Below are positions 4,631 through 8,105 of a DNA stretch of 8,105 nt, one piece after another. Position 1 is the stretch's first letter, and every line of letters begins with the position of its first letter. The stretch comes from Nanobdellota archaeon. GTDB taxonomy: Archaea; Nanobdellota; Nanobdellia; Pacearchaeales; UBA12030. The stretch lies in the NCBI GenBank assembly GCA_022572525.1, contig JACZVS010000018.1:1-8105 (forward strand). The letters are read 5' to 3'. A program made the position numbers and the translations under genes. The notes beneath the pieces are model-generated. The model was not told the DNA's origin and searched no databases. It worked only from the letters and a program-made list of their open reading frames with translations.

Positions 4631-5386
4631 CTATTTCAGAATTTTCTCTATAACTTTTATCGTATCTTCAGGACCATTCACTTGTATACATTCAACTCCT
4701 GTCTTCTTCACAGGCCAGTCATTTCCACCTTCGAATAATGCGTCACCAATAAAAAGCATCTGCTCTTTCTTGATTTCAAGATGCTTTTCTATCTGTTCTA
4801 TTCCGTAAGCCTTGTCAATTCCTTTCCTTGTTACATCTATGCTTGTAGTTCCACCAACTCTGACTTCGAATTCTGGAATTAATTTGTCCAAAACTTCCTT
4901 CATCTTTAATCTCTTGCTTGCATCTGGATCCCACTGCTTCTTAAGGTGCAAAGGAGTTTGCTGGCCTAGGGCAGAGAATGTTATCTGCGAGATCCTATCT
5001 TCAATAACCTCTCCATATAATTTTTCGGGATGCTGATACCCAATTTCATTAAATGTTTTTTCAAATGCTTCAAATATTTTTTCCTTTTCTTCTTTTGAAA
5101 GGGGTTGCTCGTATACTTTTTTCCATTCTCCATTCTCGTATCTAAAGAATCTTGTAGAGCATGTTGGGAACAAGAACAAGTTGCCGAGCAGATGTTCAGG
5201 ACAGTTTAGATGAGCAATAAATTGATTCTGGAACTGCTTGTAGCCCCCTCCCCCAATAACAGCGACTTTCTTCTTCTCTAGAAGCTTTACAAGCATTCCT
5301 GCCATTTCCGGCTCTAAGTCAAATTTACTTGGTGTGAGAGTGCCATCCAGGTCAATAACGATGAGTTTTTTGTTTTCGCCTGCCAT
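4631..5386 (-). CDS. HAD-IIB phosphatase, phosphomannomutase-like
   Basis: This 251-residue HAD-superfamily enzyme is close in length to eukaryotic-type phosphomannomutases (about 246). Motif I is VIDLDGTLTPS with nucleophile D12 and acid/base D14. Motif II is the VAVIGGGG region near 41-48. The cap lies at about 85-180 and contains QITFSALGQQTP and QWDPDASKR. Then follow VGGTTSIDVTRKGIDKAYGI at 177-196 with K192, and motif IV FIGDALFEGGND at 212-223 with D215 and D223. TSIDV...GxDK and GD...GGND are characteristic of the PMM branch, which interconverts mannose-6-P and mannose-1-P for glycan and lipid head-group synthesis. A plain sugar phosphatase of the same subfamily is the alternative. 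It lies back to back with the ribosomal operon, separated by 72 bp. No TATA box sits at the usual distance; the palindromic TTATAA near 5435 could serve both directions, with a leader of about 23 nt. Confidence 0.85.
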   Translation of the reverse strand: MAGENKKLIVIDLDGTLTPSKFDLEPEMAGMLVKLLEKKKVAVIGGGGYKQFQNQFIAHLNCPEHLLGNLFLFPTCSTRFFRYENGEWKKVYEQPLSKEEKEKIFEAFEKTFNEIGYQHPEKLYGEVIEDRISQITFSALGQQTPLHLKKQWDPDASKRLKMKEVLDKLIPEFEVRVGGTTSIDVTRKGIDKAYGIEQIEKHLEIKKEQMLFIGDALFEGGNDWPVKKTGVECIQVNGPEDTIKVIEKILK

Positions 5387-5431
5387 GATAAGCTTTAAAA
5401 ATCTCTTTCTTTACTTAGTAGAGGGCTAAGA

Positions 5432-5439
5432 TTTATAAG
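5432..5439 (+). promoter_or_regulatory. TATA box of the ribosomal protein operon
   Basis: TTTATAAG preceded by GCTAAGA is centred about 24 nt before ATG 5459, predicting a leaderless uL14 mRNA. Its symmetrical TTATAA core could also drive the opposite HAD gene. Confidence 0.6.
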
Positions 5440-5458
5440 TCTTATCCAAAATTTGAAA

Positions 5459-5860
5459 ATGAAACCAATAAAAGCGAAGGCGAGAGGATTAACAATTGGA
5501 AGCAAGGTTATCGCTTGTGATAATAGCGGGGCAAAGATTGTAAAGATTATTGGAATCAAAAGGAGAGGTAAAACCGTTAAGGGCAGAAATCCTGCTTGTG
5601 GAATTGCTGATCTCATTAAAATTTCTGTCAGGAAAGGTGAATCTAAGATGAAGGGCAAAGTTTTTGAGGCTGTTATTGTGAGGCAAAGGAAAGAGTTTCG
5701 AAGAATTACTGGCGAGAGGATTAAATTTGCAGATAATGCTGTTGCATTGCTCAAAGATGCTAAAGGAAATCCTAAAGGAACTCTGATTAAAGGACCAATA
5801 GCAAGGGAAGTCTCTGACAGATGGCCTAATGTTGCTAAAAATGCATCCATAATTCTATAG
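5459..5860 (+). CDS. rpl14: Large subunit ribosomal protein uL14 (L14)
   Basis: The 133-residue protein is the normal size for archaeal uL14. It shows the expected GSKVIACDNSGAKIVKIIGI, then GKTVKGRNPACGIADLIKISVRKG, VFEAVIVRQRKEFRR, IKFADNAVALL, and the end GPIAREVSDRWPNVAKNASIIL. uL14 sits on the 50S face that contacts the small subunit. The ATG at 5459 is preferred over an in-frame TTG at 5453 because it fits the TATA spacing and the known N-terminus (MK..KA...GL..GS). It is the first gene of the operon. In most archaea it is preceded by uL29 and uS17, which are absent here. uL24 begins seven bases after its stop. Confidence 0.97.
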   Translation: MKPIKAKARGLTIGSKVIACDNSGAKIVKIIGIKRRGKTVKGRNPACGIADLIKISVRKGESKMKGKVFEAVIVRQRKEFRRITGERIKFADNAVALLKDAKGNPKGTLIKGPIAREVSDRWPNVAKNASIIL

Positions 5861-5867
5861 TTTTAAA

Positions 5868-6257
5868 ATGGAAAAGAAATTTTCTAAAGGCGGGAAGGCA
5901 AGCAAGCGGCCTTCAAAGCAAAGGAAATACAGGGCAAATGCTCCACTTCATATTAAAAAGAAATTTTTCTCTTCAAACTTGAAAAAAGATCTAAGGAGGA
6001 AATATTTAAGAAGGAATTTCCCCCTCAGAAAAGGAGATACTGTCAAGGTTTTGAGGGGGCGCTTTAAAGGCAGAAGTGCTAAGATTGGCTCTCTTAACCT
6101 AGGAAAGTTAAGGGTCTACTTAGAGGGAGTACAGGTAGCTAAGAGAGATGGCACAAAAGCAAATGTTCATTTTGATCCTTCAAACTTGCAGATAACCGAA
6201 TTGCAATTGGAGGACAGAAAGAGAGTAAAAGCTCTTGAGAGAAATCTCAAAAAGTGA
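5868..6257 (+). CDS. rpl24: Large subunit ribosomal protein uL24 (L24)
   Basis: This 129-residue protein has the archaeal/eukaryotic form of uL24, in which a basic N-terminus (QRKYRANAPLHIKKKFFSSNL at about 18-38, DLRRKYLRRNFPLRKGD) precedes the KOW motif (KGDTVKVLRGRFKGRSAKI at 55-73). The segment GVQVAKRDGTKANVHFDPSNLQIT is typical of the family. It is an early-assembly 23S rRNA-binding protein near the tunnel exit. The first 20 residues form an extra lysine-rich tail (KGGKASKRPSKQRK). The start context is TTTTAAAATGG with no Shine-Dalgarno sequence. A 39-bp gap follows before eS4. Confidence 0.96.
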   Translation: MEKKFSKGGKASKRPSKQRKYRANAPLHIKKKFFSSNLKKDLRRKYLRRNFPLRKGDTVKVLRGRFKGRSAKIGSLNLGKLRVYLEGVQVAKRDGTKANVHFDPSNLQITELQLEDRKRVKALERNLKK

Positions 6258-6296
6258 GAACCTTTTTAGGAAAAATCTTAACCAAAAACCAGAAAA

Positions 6297-6977
6297 ATGG
6301 CTTACATAAAAAGGCTGGCCATGCCGAATACATGGCCTCTTGCTAGGAAAGGAAGCACTTATGTAGCCAAGCCTCTGCCCGGAAGACAACTTGGGAGAGG
6401 AATGCCTCTTTCTGAAATTGTAAAGCACCTTGGATTTGCAAAGACAACAAAGGAAGTAAAGTTTATTCTTAATGCAGGCAGAATCAAAGTTAACAACAAA
6501 GTTATGAAGGAGAAGTCTTTTCCTATTGGCCTTTTTGATGTTGTTTCTTTTCCCTCTATCAAGAAAAATTTTAGGATGTTGTTTAAGAACAAAAAACTGT
6601 TTCTTCATGTGATTGATGATAAGGAAGCAATGGTCAAGCCTGCAAAAGTTATTGGGAAGACCTATCTGAAAGGCAAGAAGTTACAAATTAATTTAGATGA
6701 TGGGAGAAATTTACTTTCCGGAGATTACAAAGTTGGAGATACTCTTGTAATTGATTTGGAGAAGAATAGTGTTTCTTCCCATCTTAAGTTTGAGAAAGGA
6801 TCTCTTGCATATATTCTTGGAGGAAAATATATCGGGAGTGTTGCTAAAGTGATTGAGCTAGAAAAAGAAAAGGCTAAGGCTATTTGCGAAATTGGGCCAA
6901 AGAAAACCGATATTCCTAAGAGATATATTTTTATAATAGGAAAAGAAAAACCTGTAATTTCACTGCCAAATGAATGA
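6297..6977 (+). CDS. rps4e: Small subunit ribosomal protein eS4 (S4e)
   Basis: This 226-residue protein is present only in archaea and eukaryotes among ribosomal sets. Its N-terminus YIKRLAMPNTWPLARK, the S4-type RNA-binding domain (PLSEIVKHL...ILNAGRIKVNNK at about 37-68), the central domain, the KOW-like segment KGSLAYILGGKYIGSVAKV at 167-185, and the end KRYIFIIGKEKPVISLP are all in family order. It is slightly shorter at the N-terminus than euryarchaeal versions, which begin with a few more basic residues. The stop overlaps the start of uL5. The gap before it (6258-6296) contains CTTTTTAGG, a poor internal promoter candidate. Confidence 0.96.
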   Translation: MAYIKRLAMPNTWPLARKGSTYVAKPLPGRQLGRGMPLSEIVKHLGFAKTTKEVKFILNAGRIKVNNKVMKEKSFPIGLFDVVSFPSIKKNFRMLFKNKKLFLHVIDDKEAMVKPAKVIGKTYLKGKKLQINLDDGRNLLSGDYKVGDTLVIDLEKNSVSSHLKFEKGSLAYILGGKYIGSVAKVIELEKEKAKAICEIGPKKTDIPKRYIFIIGKEKPVISLPNE

Positions 6978-7500
6978 AAAAAATAAGATGAAAGAACTCA
7001 AACTGGACAAGGTTGTATTGAACATTGCTGTAGGAAATGATGAAGCTAAGTTGCTTAAGGCGATAAATTTGTTAGAGGCGATCACGGACAGAAAACCTAT
7101 CCAGACTCTTGCCAAGAAAAGAATTGCCGCATTCAAGCTAAGGCCAGGCCTGCCAATTGGCTGCAAAGTCACACTTAGAAAGAAAAAAGCAAGAGAAATT
7201 CTGGCAAGAATGTTAGAAGGAGTTGATAACAAAGTTGAAAAGAGACAGTTCAATAATGGAGGATTTAGCTTTGGCATAAAAGAATACATCCAGGTTCCTT
7301 CTATTCCTTATCAGAGAGAGATTGGACTTATCGGATTTGATGTTGCTGTTGCTTTTAAGAGGGCTGGTTACAGAGTGGCTGAAAGGAAGATCAAGACTGG
7401 AAAGATTCCACAAAAGCATAGAGTAAGCAAGCAAGAAATAATTGAATATGCTCAAAAAAATTTCAACATCGACCTAGGAGAGGAGGAAACAGAAGAATGA
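6970..7500 (+). CDS. rpl5: Large subunit ribosomal protein uL5 (L5)
   Basis: This 176-residue protein binds 5S rRNA and forms the central protuberance. Family blocks are visible: LDKVVLNIAVGNDEAKL, RKPIQTLAKKRIAAFKLRPG, IGCKVTLRKKKA, FSFGIKEYIQVPSI at about 99-112, GFDVAVAFKRAGYRV, and the archaeal end KIPQKHRVSKQEIIEYAQKNF. Its first ATG (6970) overlaps the end of eS4 by eight bases. An internal ATG at 6988 is possible, but the residues before MKEL resemble the start of other archaeal L5 proteins. The stop overlaps the uS14 start (ATGA), so translation of the two is probably coupled. Confidence 0.96.
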   Translation: MNEKNKMKELKLDKVVLNIAVGNDEAKLLKAINLLEAITDRKPIQTLAKKRIAAFKLRPGLPIGCKVTLRKKKAREILARMLEGVDNKVEKRQFNNGGFSFGIKEYIQVPSIPYQREIGLIGFDVAVAFKRAGYRVAERKIKTGKIPQKHRVSKQEIIEYAQKNFNIDLGEEETEE

Positions 7501-7727
7501 CAGCTTCAGATTGGAGGAAAACGTTGAAGCAGCTTAAGAATAAGCCAGAGAAGCTCCGGAAATTCTTAAAACATAACAAGCCAAAGGAAAGAAAGTTCGG
7601 AATAGCTGCAAGAAAATGTATAAGATGCGGGAGATATGGCGCACACATAAGCTCTTATGGCCTTCACCTTTGCAGGCAGTGCTTTAGAGAGATTGCAAAA
7701 GAAATCGGATTCAAAAAATATTCATAA
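7497..7727 (+). CDS. rps14: Small subunit ribosomal protein uS14 (S14), zinc form with N-terminal extension
   Basis: The last 45 or so residues are the standard archaeal zinc-ribbon uS14: C41-x2-C44 in KCIRCGRYGAH and C59-x2-C62 in LHLCRQCFREIA, ending GFKKYS. The first 31 or so residues (MTASDWRKTLKQLKNKP, then LRKFLKHNKPKER) are an extension; most archaeal S14 proteins are about 50-56 residues and start just before the KFG. From memory, this extension with KFLKHNxPKER occurs in DPANN lineages such as Woesearchaeota and Pacearchaeota. The ATG overlaps the uL5 stop, so the extension is very likely translated. It binds the 30S head next to uS3 and uS10. Confidence 0.96.
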   Translation: MTASDWRKTLKQLKNKPEKLRKFLKHNKPKERKFGIAARKCIRCGRYGAHISSYGLHLCRQCFREIAKEIGFKKYS

Positions 7728-7736
7728 CTTAAGAAA

Positions 7737-8105
7737 ATGGTACAATACGATCATCTAGCAAGCTTGTTGAACCACATCTTGAACAACAAGAGAGTTAGGA
7801 AAGTGAGATGTGAATTCAGGCCGTCTAATAAGCTTATGCTCTCTGTCCTAGAGATTTTGAAAAAACAGAAATACATTAAGGCGTTTAAGGAGAATAAAAA
7901 TAGCAGGGGAGGATTTATTGAAATAGAGCTTGGAACCTTTAATTATTGTAGAGCGATAAAGCCGAGATTTAATGTTAAGAGAGATAGTTATGACAAGTAT
8001 ATCAGGAGATTCTTGCCAGCAAGAAATCTTGGAATTATAATTGTTAGTACAAATAAGGGATTACTTACGCATAAAGAGGCTATGGAAAAAAACTTGGGAG
8101 GCAGG
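7737..8105 (+). CDS. rps8: Small subunit ribosomal protein uS8 (S8), last few residues missing at window edge
   Basis: The frame is open for 123 codons to the end of the window with no stop. The start MVQYDHLASLLNHILNN, the middle YIKAFKENKNSRGGFIEIELG, KPRFNVKRDSYDKYIRRFLPARNLGIIIVSTNKGLLTHKEA, and the last visible residues NLGGR match archaeal uS8, where only about six residues (usually LLAYVY or similar) remain. It binds the central domain of 16S rRNA. The start is nine bases after the uS14 stop in the AAAATGG context, and no Shine-Dalgarno sequence is seen. Confidence 0.95.
   Translation, partial: MVQYDHLASLLNHILNNKRVRKVRCEFRPSNKLMLSVLEILKKQKYIKAFKENKNSRGGFIEIELGTFNYCRAIKPRFNVKRDSYDKYIRRFLPARNLGIIIVSTNKGLLTHKEAMEKNLGGR

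Noticed and set aside
5395..5850. Minus-strand 151-codon hydrophobic ORF
   Set aside because: It is the antisense shadow of uL14, one of the most conserved ribosomal proteins.

Overview
The window comes from an AT-rich archaeal genome, most likely a small-genome DPANN lineage (Woesearchaeota/Pacearchaeota-like). The right-hand third carries an archaeal-type ribosomal protein cluster in canonical order: uL14, uL24, eS4, uL5, uS14, uS8. eS4 and the archaeal forms of uL24 and uS14 do not occur in bacteria. uS14 has an N-terminal extension that I associate from memory with DPANN genomes. Several genes have a TATA-like box about 24-26 nt before the start codon and no Shine-Dalgarno sequence, which fits leaderless archaeal transcription.

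Layout, left to right. (1) 1-879, minus strand: three tightly packed genes, the last cut by the window edge. They encode small proteins of an uncharacterised archaeal winged-helix type. (2) 880-1322: a region with no convincing gene, containing a perfect 74-bp direct repeat (937-1010 and 1190-1263) with 179 bp between the copies. (3) 1323-2077, minus strand: a 26-codon ORF resembling half of an AbrB/SpoVT domain, a two-helix membrane protein and an unrecognised 133-residue protein. (4) 2143-3969, minus strand: an XPD/DinG-type superfamily 2 helicase with a likely Fe-S cluster domain. (5) A 109-bp divergent promoter region leading to (6) a 2H phosphoesterase (LigT/2'-5' RNA ligase-like) on the plus strand, which converges on (7) a HAD-IIB phosphatase/phosphomannomutase-like gene on the minus strand. 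(8) 5387-5458: a short intergenic region with the promoter of (9) the ribosomal operon, which runs off the right edge inside uS8.

The ribosomal operon is the conserved anchor. Unusually, it starts directly at uL14: uL29 and uS17, which normally precede it in archaea, are replaced by an opposite-strand sugar-phosphate enzyme gene. The rest is accessory. The least explained parts are the 74-bp repeat upstream of the winged-helix gene cluster, the GC-richer micro-ORF, and a shared promoter-sized element found in two places around the helicase gene.
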